DNA from: Phaeosaccion multiseriatum
Taxonomy: Eukaryota; Ochrophyta, other classes
NCBI GenBank assembly: GCA_965112735.1
Contig: OZ218955.1
Coordinates: 2,852,001 to 2,916,000, forward strand
Length of the DNA stretch: 64,000 nucleotides
Reading direction: 5' to 3'
Part shown: one piece after another, positions 1 through 10,027 of the stretch
Numbering within the stretch: position 1 is the first letter of the stretch
Layout of the letters: each line of letters opens with the position of its first letter
Notes under the pieces: generated by a model
The model's input: only the letters and a program-made list of their open reading frames with translations
Databases searched by the model: none
What the model was told of the DNA's origin: nothing
Translations under genes and position numbers: made by a program

Positions 1-1
1 A

Positions 2-658
2 GCGGAGGGGGCAAGAAGGGGCAGCACGAGCAAGAGCAACAGCAGTAGGGGCCGCCTCGCCTACTTCATCGGGGAAGGCGTGCACGGCTGCTTCAAGGAC
101 AAGCTCCTCTGCGGGGTCAAGTTCGAGCCCTTTCCCCTGGCGGTAGTGCGACGGTTCGAGCCCAAGACCGAGCCCCGACCCCAAGAAGGGCAAAGGACAA
201 CACAGACCATTGATGACGACGGAAATAGATGCATTTTCCACTTCGACCAACATCACCATGACGAGAAGCGAGACAAAGAGAAGGAGAAGGAGCAGGAGTT
301 TGGCCTGGTGGAGAAGGAGAAGGAGGAGAAAGAGGAGAAGGAGGAGAAGGAGGAGAAGGAGGTGGAGGAGGAGAAGAAGAAGAAGAAGGAGGAGGAGGAG
401 GAGGAGGAGGAGGAGGAGGAGGAGGAGGAGGAGGAGGAGGAGGAGGAGAAGGAGAAGGAGGAGGAGGAGAAGGAGGAGTGCCTGGTCATCGGTCCAGCAG
501 AGGACGTCGTGGCTGAGCTGGGGCCCGGTGTGCTGCCTTGCATGGTGGCGGGCGATTGGCTGTACTTTCTAAGGATGGGGGCGTACACGACCTCCATCGC
601 CTCTGTGCAGGAGTCCAACGCGTGTAGGAACGAGCGGTGCTATGTATTGAGCGCGTGA
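2..658 (+). CDS. Ornithine decarboxylase-like protein, C-terminal part (5' end outside window)
   Basis: The frame is open from base 2 to a TGA at 656-658. The first part reads RGRLAYFIGEGVHGCFKDKL, which aligns with the family's YYVNDGVYGSFN segment. The last part (GPAEDVVAELGPG, then AGDWLYFLRMGAYTTSIAS) aligns with the GPTCD and GDW...NMGAYT segments of pyridoxal-phosphate ornithine/diaminopimelate-type decarboxylases. The family makes putrescine from ornithine in the cytosol. Between these blocks lies a Glu/Lys tract of about 75 residues encoded by a GAG/AAG microsatellite, absent from ordinary members. At the position of the family's catalytic Cys (GPTCD) this protein has Glu (GPAED), and the active-site Asp of NDGVYG is Glu here, so activity is doubtful; an antizyme-inhibitor-like role is possible. 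Family assignment is fairly secure, function is not. Confidence 0.6.
   Translation, partial: AEGARRGSTSKSNSSRGRLAYFIGEGVHGCFKDKLLCGVKFEPFPLAVVRRFEPKTEPRPQEGQRTTQTIDDDGNRCIFHFDQHHHDEKRDKEKEKEQEFGLVEKEKEEKEEKEEKEEKEVEEEKKKKKEEEEEEEEEEEEEEEEEEEEKEKEEEEKEECLVIGPAEDVVAELGPGVLPCMVAGDWLYFLRMGAYTTSIASVQESNACRNERCYVLSA
271..480 (+). repeat. In-frame GAG/AAG microsatellite in the decarboxylase
   Basis: A purine-only tract of GAG and AAG triplets, with an uninterrupted GAG run at about 388-449, encodes the Glu/Lys insert. It sits between two conserved blocks of the enzyme and is kept in frame. Confidence 0.9.
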
Positions 659-674
659 GTACGTGAGGGCATAC

Positions 675-1300
675 AGCAGTTGGTCATACAGCCCCACGCT
701 TGTACGGGCCACACTGCAGTTGGTTATACAGCCCCACGCTTGTACAGCCACACAGCAGTTGGTCATACAGCCACAGCAGTTGGTCATACAGCCACACAGC
801 AGTTGGTCATGCAGCCTCACGCTTGTACAGGCCACACAGCAGTTGGTCATACAGCCCCACGCTTGTACAGCCACACAGCAGTTGGTCATACAGCCACAGC
901 AGTTGGTCATACAGCCACACAGCAGTTGGTCATGCAGCCTCACGCTTGTACAGGCCACACAGCAGTTGGTCATACAGCCCCACCCTTGTACAGGCCACAC
1001 CGCAGTTGGTCATACAGCCCCACCACGCTTGTACAGGCCACACAGCAGTTGGTTATCCAGCCCCACGCCTGTACAGGCCACACTGCAGTTGGTCATACAG
1101 CCCCACGCCTGTACAGGCCACACAGCAGTTGGTCATACAGCCCCACGCTTGTACAGGCCACACCGCAGTTGGTCATACAGCCCCACGCTTGTACAGGCCA
1201 CACCGCAGTTGGTCATACAGCCTCACGCTTGTACAGGCCACACAGCAGTTGGTCATACAGCCCCACGCTTGTACAGGCCACACCGCAGTTGGTTTCTCCA
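675..1300 (+). repeat. 40-bp minisatellite, about 18 copies
   Basis: The full unit is about 40 bp and alternates GCAGTTGGTCATACAGCC with CACGCTTGTACAGGCCACA. Short units of 21-23 bp lacking the second half also occur. A block of four units (about 123 bp: one 39-bp, two short, one 40-bp) at about 716-838 is duplicated next to itself at 839-961, a higher-order repeat. The array begins directly after the decarboxylase stop, so it may lie in its 3' UTR. The core matches the dispersed motif seen elsewhere in the window, with GTCAT in place of GTGAT. Confidence 0.95.
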
Positions 1301-1591
1301 GCCACAGCCAAGGAGGACAAGGAGGGCTGAGGGGAGAGAGACGCCCGCGAGAAGGACGAGATACACGCAGGAGAGAAGGCACACACTTTGCCCCTGACAT
1401 AAATTACTCTTAATTCTATTTTTTTAGTAAAAAATTAAAAAATGTATAATTAAAGGTATTCAAGGGGGGGTTTCCCCCTTAAACTTATTACTGAGTCACA
1501 AATGGCGGTGCAGTGCGTGTGACCCAGCTGGGCCCCCGTCGTATTGAGTACAATACCGGTCGTAAGTACGCGCGCTTAACCACCTTCTCTG

Positions 1592-1632
<41 letters not shown>

Positions 1633-1945
1633 CGAACGTCAATCCTCCGCGCAGTCCCCCACACGTTTACTGTACGCCGTCCCCAGTTTATCAGGCCACC
1701 TCTTACACCCTACGCCATACGCACTCTCCTCCTCTTCCTCGCTCCTCCCTCGCCTCTCTCTCTCCCCTACTCTCTCTCTCTCCACCCTCGCCCCCCCCCC
1801 CTCTCTCTCTACGCGCGTGCCTCCTCCTCCTCCTCTCTCTACACGTTCGTCTCCTCCTCCTGCTCTCTCCACGCGCTCGCCTTCTCTTTCTCTTTCTCTT
1901 CGCGCTACGCTCGCTTCCTTTCGCTCCCTCTCCCTCTCCCTCTCT
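1301..1945. other. Convergent intergenic region
   Basis: It lies between the 3' ends of the decarboxylase and the SnoaL-like gene. An AT-rich stretch at about 1397-1470 is a plausible polyadenylation region. There is a CT dinucleotide run at about 1587-1630, then pyrimidine-rich sequence. No gene is seen. Confidence 0.6.
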
Positions 1946-2476
1946 CTAGGCGGTCGCCTCCTTCACCTCTCCCTCCTTTGCCTCCCCCTCATTCCCGCCA
2001 CCACTCGCGCCCTCGTCCTTCTGAAACCTCGAGGCGATGTTGCCGATGAGCTGAAACAGCTTGTAGCGCAGGCTAGGCTTGTAGGGCTGGGCCTCGGGGA
2101 AAGGCAGCGGCTTTCCGATGGCGTACATCATGCCAAAGGCCGCCCCCATGCCCCCTGTGTTGCCGAGGTTACGATCCATCACGTAGCCCACTGGAGAGGT
2201 GGAGGTGGGGGAGGAGTGTGGGGTGGGGTAGAGCGGGATGGGGTGGGATGGGATAGGAGGGGTATGGAGGAGAGGGTATTGGCAGCATTCACAGGTTGGC
2301 ACATCAGCGATGCAAAGTCAGTGTGGGGCGACTTTAAATGAAGGAAGTGAGGGAAGGAAAGGCACAACGAGAGGTAGGCCCTCATGCACTGACGCCTGCA
2401 TGTTCGTACTCACATGTCGTCTCTGTCACCAGCCCGTCCTCGTTGAACACCAGAGAGCACGACTGTGGGGCACATC

Positions 2477-2508
<32 letters not shown>

Positions 2509-4228
2509 TGGTGATACAGAGTCGGCAGCTGGGGATAGAGCGGGGATGGAAGGGAAGGGCGAGTGCACGGCAGCGCGAGCGCACGGGGGGGGGGATCCCT
2601 TCGCAAGGGGGGACAAGCCTCACCTCTCACGAGCGGCAACACACTTCTTCTCGCCTTCTCTCCCTCTCCCTCTCTCTTTCGTTCTTCTGTCCTGCTTTCT
2701 CCTCTCTCTCTCTTGTCTGCCTCTTTTATCTCTTCTGTCTCTCTCTGATTCTCTCTCTATCCCCCTCCCCCGCTCGCTCTACCTCACGCACACGCACGCA
2801 CGCACGCACGCACGCACCTGCGGAGGCCACTCGACCTTCTTGTTGGTGGCCTTAACCCCAAGCCCGGGCAGGTCCCCTGAAACGAAACAGAGGGGCGAGG
2901 TGCGAGGAGCGGCGGGCGAGATACACCCGGGGGGAGGGGGGGAAGCACGCCGTGAGCATCGGGTCACCAGGTCACGGCGCCATCAGGTATCGGGTAGTCG
3001 GGCAGTCGGGTAGTCGGGTAGTCGGGTAGTCGGGTAGGCAGCAGCAGGGCGTGGGCCCTCCCCTCCTTGGTGCGCTGCCATGGTAGAAGCTTGGTAGCTT
3101 AGTCTCGCCCCACTCACTCTCTCACCTGTGTTTGTGCCGGTGCCTTGCCCCGTGTACCACACTCGATTGGCTTGGAAAGGGTCAATACGGAAATGATGGA
3201 GGCGCTCATTTAGGTCGGGGAAGCCGGTCTTGAAGTCGAAGTTCTTGACGGCCTTCACGTATTCGGCCTTACCCAAGGGGCCTTAGTTTGTGGCAAAGGG
3301 CATGAGGGTGTGAGGGGGAGAGGAGGGAGGGAGGGGGAGGGAAGGAGGGAGGGAGAGAGGGAGGGAGGAGAGGTGGAAGGGGGGAGGGAGGGGATGGGGG
3401 AGGACGAGTGTGAGGATGGACTCTCGTACCTACACCACCGTCTTGCAAGCAGAGTGAGGGATGAATGAGTTGACTCAGTCTTGATGCCCGAGAATACCGA
3501 CAGAAGGGAAGGGAGGGGGAATGGCGGACGGTCGGACGGACAAACGGAGGGCGGGAGGGAGGGAGGCTGTGCCGCTGAACAGAGACTAGAGGGCCCCCTA
3601 CGTACCGACAATGGGGGCATTGAATTTGAAGTCGTCGGCCATGTATTGTTCATTGTCCTCCGCCACTAGGTATCTCTTCGCCAGCAAAATCAGCTCCTCT
3701 ACGGATGCAGTGAATGAGGGAGTAAGTGAGTGAGTACTGAGTGAGTGAGGGGGAGAAGGGGTGAGAGAGGGAGTGAGTGAGTGTAGAGGGCTACGCACCT
3801 GGAGGGATGGGGAAGGTGAAGGCTTTCTCGCAGGCCTCTTCATCCACAATGATCTTGGAGTTCTTGATGAGGGCAATATCGGCTTCGCTGATGCGTGCAC
3901 TGTTGAAGGGGGACAGGAAATGCAAATGAAGGCAGGGACAGGGAAATGGGATCTTCCACTGCTTTCCCCCCAGCCAAAGTCCAGACAAAAATATCATGAG
4001 CCATCGTAAACTTCCACTTCTTCATCCCAGCCATCCAAAGCGCTCCTGACGTTGGAACTCATCTAATATATTACACCCGTAAGGAACGTCTCTCTCCGAC
4101 CTGCTCAGTGACGTGGCCGGTCTTGTCAAGCTCATTGCTGATTTGGGGGCGCCAAGAACGAAGGCGTGGCTGCAACCGAAGCAGAGCAACAGTATAGCAC
4201 TACAGAGCACCACAGCACTCACACGCAT
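1946..4228 (-). CDS. Plastid-targeted SnoaL/NTF2-like domain protein
   Basis: Seven exons on the minus strand: 4228-4077, 3899-3799, 3698-3606, 3281-3126, 2876-2818, 2462-2414, 2190-1946. All phases agree and give 284 aa. The N-terminus (MRVSAVVLCSAILLLCFGCS then HAFVLGAPKSAMSL) is a signal peptide followed by a Phe-containing transit peptide, typical of secondary red plastids. The middle (YMADDFKFNAPIVGPLGKAE, LNERLHHFRIDPFQANRVWY) looks like a SnoaL-like cone-shaped NTF2 fold. The C-terminal part contains DRNLGNTGGMGAAFG and a hydrophilic Gly/Glu tail. The substrate is unknown. Intron 5 carries a CTG run and the dispersed motif just before its acceptor; intron 5's donor starts a GTGC array. 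The start is the first ATG of the signal peptide. The fold call is moderate, plastid targeting good. Confidence 0.7.
2478..2519 (+). repeat. CAG run joined to the dispersed 19-bp motif (intron of SnoaL-like gene)
   Basis: About ten CAG triplets run into CAGCAGTTGGTGATACAG at 2502-2519. On the gene's sense (minus) strand this reads TATCACCAACTGCTG followed by CTG repeats and ends about 15 nt before the acceptor of exon 6. Confidence 0.9.
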
Positions 4229-4568
4229 CCTCTTTGTAAGAGTTTTTTGTTTTTTCTTTTGCTAAGCCAGCCTGGAATCCGGGGGAACGGGGGGGTGATT
4301 CAAAGTCGCCAGTTGTAGGGAAAAAAAATAAGCCAATGACCGGGCCTTTTCTCAAGACACATCCCGACCCTATGATGGGGCGCGCGGGTGGTCCGTCATT
4401 CAGAGGCGTCTTGGCTCCTTCTTCTTTCCTTCCTGTTCCCTTCTTGCTCCCTGGTCCTTCGTCAAATTGTCTGTTCACCCACCTCCCCCTCCTCCCCATT
4501 CTCCATATGTACCCTACATACACCCCGTACCCAACCCAACCCACTCCCCACCACTACCACCCACCACT
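4229..4568 (-). other. 3' UTR of deiodinase-like gene and promoter of SnoaL-like gene
   Basis: This is a tandem gap between two minus-strand genes. A eukaryotic SECIS element for the upstream selenoprotein should lie here in the minus-strand transcript. I could not fold a convincing one by eye. No ORF of interest is present. Confidence 0.45.
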
Positions 4569-5382
4569 TTATGCACTGCGTCGTTGTCCCTGCTCCTGCC
4601 CCCCCTCCCCTTCCTCCTCCCCCTCCACCCCATCCTCCTCCTCCTCCTCCTCCTCCTCCTCCTCCTCCTCCTCCTCCTCCTTCTTCTTCGCCTGTTCGGC
4701 CTTGGCCCCTGCCCGCTGCAGCTTCTCTGCAGTGTGGTACTTGAGCTCTTCCTCCTCTGCCAGCTGCACCTCCTTGGCGATGTGAAACTTAAGTGTCTCG
4801 AGGTCGTACGTGGCATCCTGAGGGTTGGCCTTGAATTTCACCTTGCCCCCCCGCACGATGTAGAAGCGCAGCGGCCAAGGGGAGTACGCAGAGCAAAAGG
4901 CGTTCAAGGGGGGCGTGTCCACCACCATCTTCATCTGCCAAGACGCTGCTGCGCTTGTATCACCAATTGCTGCTGCTGCTGGCCGGGGTCCCCCAGCATA
5001 CTGCTCATTCCCCTCTCCCTGGTCCTTCTGTCCACCCCCCTGCCCTCCGTGCAGCGCTGCCCCCTGCTCCTCCCCCAGCGCCTCCCCCTGCTCCTCCTCC
5101 TCCACGTCCCCGTCGAACATGCCCTGCCACTCATCTTGGTCGAGCACACGAAGGCTAAAGTCTCGAATAAAGTCCCTGGCAAGCTTCGCTCTCTTCTCTG
5201 CCGTCTTGGGTTGCATCAAACACACCGCCTTCCCCCCGGGTGCATACCTCCCTGAGTTGATGGGCCACTCGTCCGTCGCATGCGCCTCTTCAATGTACAC
5301 GCAGAGCCAACCCACTGAGCCCTTGCGGAAGTCCTCTGCCATGCGTTGCACCTGTCGATCGGTAGGAGTCGGTGTGGTCAGA

Positions 5383-5427
<45 letters not shown>

Positions 5428-6577
5428 GAGAAGGGCAGTCATATGCGACGACTTGGAGGAGGAGGGGAGTGTACGACCAACAGCAAGCGCAGGACTACTC
5501 GAAAGGCAGAGAGGGGGTTGTCACCGGCCTTTCACCTACCTGCGGCACGATGGCTCTAAACGGGGGTCAGCTGTAACTCCCCGCCATGAGCACAACCGGG
5601 GTGTGCCTCCCCAACTCCTCTGCCGCTGCACTGTCGACACACGCACCACCACGAGGAGCAGCGGCAGCTGCAGCAGCGGCAGCCACGGCGGCAAGCTCGC
5701 CATGAAGGGTGGTGGAGGCCCCATTGAGCTTCATCAGTGGTACATCAGGGGCGTTGGAGCCGGCCTCCAATCGGCCGTGTTCGGCGCGGTTGTGCTTTAC
5801 CCAAAAGCAGATCTCTGCGGTGTTACGGCAGGGGGATAGGGGATGGGAGGGAGATGGGACGAGAGACGAGAGACAAGGGGCATCAAGGGCAAGATAAGAA
5901 GAGTTGAGGGGCGGGTGTGAGTATATCAGGATGTGTTTAATCGGTGAGCGGTGAGATGGTAAAATGAGGGAAGAGAGGTATCGCGTCAGGCGTAAGTATC
6001 AGTATGAGGTCGCCTTTAATCGGTGCTGGATAGATATATCCCCAAATCTTCAAATCGCTTCGCCTCTTCTTGTATTCGTGTGTCTGTCTGTCTGCCTGCT
6101 TGCCCCTCTATGGTACTGGGTGCCCACTTACCCGGGTGTCTGCCTGCCGCGTCTCTGAGCAGCCCCAAAAATTCTTCCGATGGATCTATCCTCCTCTCCC
6201 TGAGAAGCCTCTTCTGCACCTCCTCAGTCACCTCGATCCAGTCCGTCGCGCCGCTTCTCTCCGCCGTCTGAGGGAAGGAGGACAGAGGAGGAGGATAGCA
6301 CCAGGTCAAGTGCGGTCCAACATCTATTGATTAAAATAAAAGGAGAGGTGTGTAGCTAGAGGGCTACTCCTACAGAGATCCTCTCATTGAGCCGCTGGAC
6401 CTCCAATATCCCTTTCCCCCCTCTGTTGCTTGTTGAACCATCATCAGCATCGGGCCCCGGCCTGATGGTCCGTGCTTCCTCGCGACGTACCTCCGTCTGG
6501 GCCGTGTACTCCGGGCTCATTCTGATCCTTGCCTCCTCCTTGAGGATGCCCACAAGGAACTCCTCCAGCATCGCCAT
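4569..6577 (-). CDS. Iodothyronine deiodinase-like selenoprotein (in-frame UGA)
   Basis: Four exons (6577-6491, 6267-6132, 5814-5540, 5351-4569), phase-consistent, encode 426 aa if the TGA at 5569-5567 is read as selenocysteine. The centre reads LMAGSYS-Sec-PPFRAIV, matching the deiodinase active site S-x-x-U-PPF. The next exon gives LCVYIEEAHATDEWPIN, matching the family's YIEEAHxSDGW block. The end has WPLRFYIVRGGKVKFKANPQ, matching the C-terminal thioredoxin-fold strand. Animal members remove iodine from thyroid hormones; the algal substrate is unknown and could be another halogenated or thiol compound. Oddities are an Ala-rich insert before the active site, an insert with the dispersed motif (AAAIGDTSAAA), and a poly-Glu tail. 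No membrane anchor is obvious. The first ATG shown is used; upstream sequence is out of frame. Family call is strong, Sec decoding an inference. Confidence 0.8.
4956..4975 (-). repeat. Dispersed motif inside the deiodinase-like coding exon
   Basis: The plus strand reads TTGTATCACCAATTGCTGCT. In the gene it is translated as AAAIGDTSA. It lies in a low-complexity insert that ordinary deiodinases lack. Confidence 0.8.
5567..5569 (-). other. Predicted selenocysteine codon (TGA)
   Basis: The TGA is in frame inside exon 3, nine codons before the exon's donor site. It is flanked by GSYS on one side and PPF on the other, exactly where deiodinases have Sec. Conserved family sequence continues after it for the rest of the gene, so it is not a true stop or a decayed end. 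Confidence 0.75.
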
Positions 6578-6761
6578 TATTTGATCGCCCTCTGGCGCCT
6601 TTGGCCTGAGAGCCCGACTCTGTGAGAAACCACAACGACTGGACGACCAACACGCTCAAGCCTTTTTTTTTTTCTCCTTTTTCTCAAAGCCAAGTCTCAT
6701 TCACTCCCCTCCTCCCTTTAACGACCGACCAAAGAAGAGCTACGACGCGCAGGGTGAAGAC
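6578..6761. promoter_or_regulatory. Divergent promoter gap
   Basis: Only 184 bp separate the start codons of the deiodinase-like gene (-) and the lumen protein gene (+), so both promoters must lie here or overlap the genes. It holds a run of T at 6663-6673. No clear TATA box is seen. Confidence 0.5.
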
Positions 6762-7802
6762 ATGAAGAGAGTGTGTCTCCTCGTTGGGGCTGGGGTGGCT
6801 TTTGTTGGCCCATCCACTGCGTTTGTGCACGTGCAGCCCCACACATGCATGCAGGCCGAAGGGCGGTCTCTCAGGAGCAGCGGCGGTAGCAGCAGCAGCA
6901 GCAGCACTGCCATTCCCCTGCCGAGGAGGAGATGCGACCTCAGCATGTCCTTGGAGGTAAGGCACGGGGCAAGAGCCGATGGCTGGGCCTTTTGCAATCG
7001 CTGTAGCAGTTGTTGAAGTGTTTAGTCTCAAATGTTGTGTGCCGCGCTCCTGCTCGTCCTCCTCGTAACGTATAGCAAAACGGCGTTTCTAGAAGAGAAC
7101 TCCTAGACCGATTGGCACAAGGTTCGTCCGCAGCGGTAGCGGTGGCGGTCGCCGCAACGGCCATGGGTTCTCCCCAGCAAGCGTGGGCGGCAAAGGGAGA
7201 AGAGGTGGAGGTTGTGTGGGATGATGAGTTTAAGGCAGTGAAGGCGGATTTTGACTCGTGGTACGGCGACCTCGAGGCTGCCGTGAAGGCAGAGGACTGG
7301 GACAAGACCAAGTCCTTGACTCAGACGCTGGACCAGAGCTTCCGGAAACGGGTAAGGCCGCACACGACTTGTGGGAGAAAGAGAGTATGTGAGAGGGGGG
7401 GTTGAAGGATGGGTGCCGTCGGTTTCGGTCAATAATCTGAAACGCAAGAGGGGAAGAGAAAGCGCTGGCACCCGCACACACATTTTTCTTCCTCTCTCTC
7501 ACATACACACATACACACACGTGCACACGCTTGCATTGTCCGTCTCTCTCTTGCTATCATCTCAGGTGATGGGTGGCACGAGGAGGAAGTTCCCTTCGTC
7601 GGCTAAGGCCCTCAAGGAGGAGGGGCTGAGCTTGTGCAACGCCGTCACCTTCGACCTCATCGCCACCAGCAAGGCCGCGAGGGCCAAGGACGGAGCCGGG
7701 GCCCTCAAGGTTCTGCAGCTGCTCACGGATGACGTCAACTCATTCCTCAAGCTCCAGAGCCAGCTGCCAGCCACCTCAATGGCGACTATCAAGACCAAGT
7801 AG
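6762..7802 (+). CDS. Thylakoid lumen protein with bipartite presequence and Tat signal (PsbQ-like?)
   Basis: Three exons (6762-6956, 7076-7351, 7566-7802) encode 235 aa in phase. The N-terminus is a signal peptide ending PSTAFV, then a Ser-rich transit region. Exon 2 begins QNGVSRRELLDRLAQ followed by an Ala/Val-rich hydrophobic stretch and AWA, a twin-arginine thylakoid signal with an AxA cleavage site. The mature part (about 165 aa, starting AKGEEVEVVWDDEF) is charged and appears all-helical, ending TSMATIKTK. Size, Tat route and helical look resemble PsbQ-type oxygen-evolving-complex subunits, but no diagnostic PsbQ motif was recognised, so no symbol is given. Of several AG acceptors before exon 2, only the one at 7074-7075 gives an open frame and restores the RR motif. 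Confidence 0.72.
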
Positions 7803-8454
7803 GGATATCAAGCTCAAGAAAAGAAGAGTGAAGAGTCGGTAGGTTGGGAGGGAAGTGGAGAAAGGAGAGGAGGGGGGGGGGGGGGTGAAAGGGGTCTGCT
7901 GGCTCGGCGGTATGACGCTCCTCCACGTACTGATTGATTGATTGATTGACTGATTCTCGTGGTTGTGGTTGTGTGGAGAAGTAAAGTAGTCTAAGTAAGT
8001 AGGAGGAGGAGTAGGAGGAGGGATAGAGGACGGCGGGGAAAGAAAGGCCAAACACACCAACAAGACACAGGGGACCAGCTAGGATAGGCGTGGCAAACGA
8101 GTGCGATCCATCACACACGTCAAAGCAGCTACTGAGTGATGAAGGAAGACCCAACACGCACCCACAAGTGCGCACGTGTCAGTTACACGGGAGGTTATGT
8201 CGTACGTTCGTCCCCATCACACACATAGGAGGCAGATGAAAAAAGAGAAACTTTATCAGAGCAAGGGCTTTTTCAGTAACCTTCACATCAAAATCAGTCC
8301 AGCCAACTCGCGGGAGGGGGGGGGGGGTCCGGAAGTCCTTTCATCATGTGTATTCTTTAATTTTAAAATGATAAAGAGCGAACATAGTAAAAAGTGAAGA
8401 GAATTAAGGAGGGAGAGGTTAGACGGGAAATTCATCAAATATACCCCCCCCCCC
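7803..8454. other. Convergent intergenic region
   Basis: It separates the lumen protein gene (+) from the chromo-like gene (-). It holds a short TTGA run at about 7930-7949, a G run near 7870 and an AT-rich stretch at about 8340-8400 that suits 3' end formation. No gene is seen. Confidence 0.55.
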
Positions 8455-10027
8455 TCAGGTAGGGGTCGCGGGTATGGTCTGCTCCGCCACCTGGGCATCC
8501 AACCGCTGCACGGAGAGCTGAACAACGACAAGCAGTAAAGCAAAGGGAGGGAGGGAGGGAGGGAGGGAGGGGGGGAGGCGAGCACGTAAGCAAGAGTAGC
8601 AATAGCAGGGAGCTCCGCTGTCTCAGCAGAGGAGAGACTAAGCTCTGCGGTTGAGCGCTGAACTGTTGAGCTGACCCTCTGTGTGTGTGGACGGGTGTAA
8701 GGCCGGCCCTTAGGAGGACTGGTTCGAGCCATCCACCTCTACAGTGCAGTGCCTGCCCCAGACCGCCCCTGTATACCCCTCCTCCCACAAACACGCACGC
8801 ACGCACGCACGCACTCACGCACATACGCACGGCACGCACGCACCTGCACTTGCTTGAGGTGTTGCCTATGCTGCTCCACCTCCTGTTCCAGTGAGTGCGC
8901 CGAGGGAGGTGCCGCCTTAACCGCCTTTCGCATATTCTCCAACTTCCGCAGCTGCCGGTCCAGCCCCTCCGTCTCCAGCTTCTGCTGATACGCGACAGCT
9001 GCAGTCTCCCCCAACATATCATGTGCCATAAAGCTGCCTGGTCCTGACCCCGACCCTGCCCCTCTCCCTGCCCTTGACCCTGGCCCTGACCCTGACCCTG
9101 GCACTGCTCCGCCTCCTCCTCCCGAGGGCCGCCCCCCAAGCGTCACCTCACCACCGCCTGGAGGGGGCGCTGTGGCGGGATCGGACATGCTTTGCACATA
9201 GGCTGCCATTTTCCGCCTCGCCTTGACGAGACTGTCCACCTCTCCCTGCACCCCCGAGTGAATGGCGAGGATCTTGTAAAAGTATTGGATGGACAGCTGC
9301 TCCTTTTCGCTACATGCCGGTGGAATGAAAGGCGCCGTAGCTTCTCGGTGGTTTCTACGCCTCTGCTGCAGGGGGGTCAACTCTATCTTGTTGCTCTGTT
9401 GCTTTCCACTTTGTATTCGCCCCTGCTCCGTCTTCCCACCCTCCCTGCTTCCTTCCCCACCTATGCTGTCTACCAGCCCTCCTTCGCCACCACCACCGCC
9501 GCCCTCCTCAGCTCTATCTGTTGCGAGGATGTTGTGGGCCATCTTGTACGTCAATACGTCCTCAGGGAACTCCGCCACCAGCGCGGCTTCGATGACCCAG
9601 TCCTTCGATCGTCGTCCATCATGCGAGGGGGGTGTTTTGGAAAGAAAGCACAGCATGGGGTGTGGGTTGTTGAAGCATTGCATGAGCTAAGTGAAGATGG
9701 CGCAGGTGGAGGAGGGAGGGGTGTACCAGTTGTGGGGATGGGGGGGGGGGGCTTGTAGAGAACAGGGTGGGGGGGGGGGGTTGCGGAGATTATGCATGTG
9801 ATTGCTACTTTGCCCGCGTGTGAGTCGTGACAGCGACCTTCGCCCTCTTCCCCCCTCACCTCATCTCCAGTGCCGCCTCCTTCTGGCACCCACTGGACGA
9901 GGTACTCTCGCTCGTCCTCCTCGTGTCGCCGGCTGTCTATGATCCGTCCTCGCAAGCACTCTCCGGCATCAAACAGGTCCCCGTGTTTGGGAGGAGGGGG
10001 AGCTTGGGGGGACGAGTGAGTCTCCAT
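8455..10027 (-). CDS. Chromo-like and coiled-coil protein of unknown function
   Basis: Three exons (10027-9860, 9602-8844, 8517-8455), all phase 0, encode 329 aa. Residues about 25-75 (RGRIIDSRRHEEDEREYLVQ, then DWVIEAALVAEFPED) resemble a chromo-like beta-barrel: a strand with E-Y-L-V-x-W, then a W-containing helix. The middle is Gly/Ser/Pro low complexity encoded by a CCTGAC-like repeat. The C-terminal 90 residues (QKLETEGLDRQLRKLENMRK, SLEQEVEQHRQHLKQ) form a coiled coil. Chromo-like folds bind methylated histone tails or, in cpSRP43, protein motifs; neither role can be assigned here. The donor of exon 2 starts a GTGC array. The gene structure is good, the domain call tentative. Confidence 0.5.

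Noticed and set aside
4330-4410. Possible SECIS core (ATGAC near minus 4407, and AA-rich loop further on)
   Set aside because: I could not pair the flanking stems or place the required GA opposite ATGA by eye, so it is not reported as a feature.
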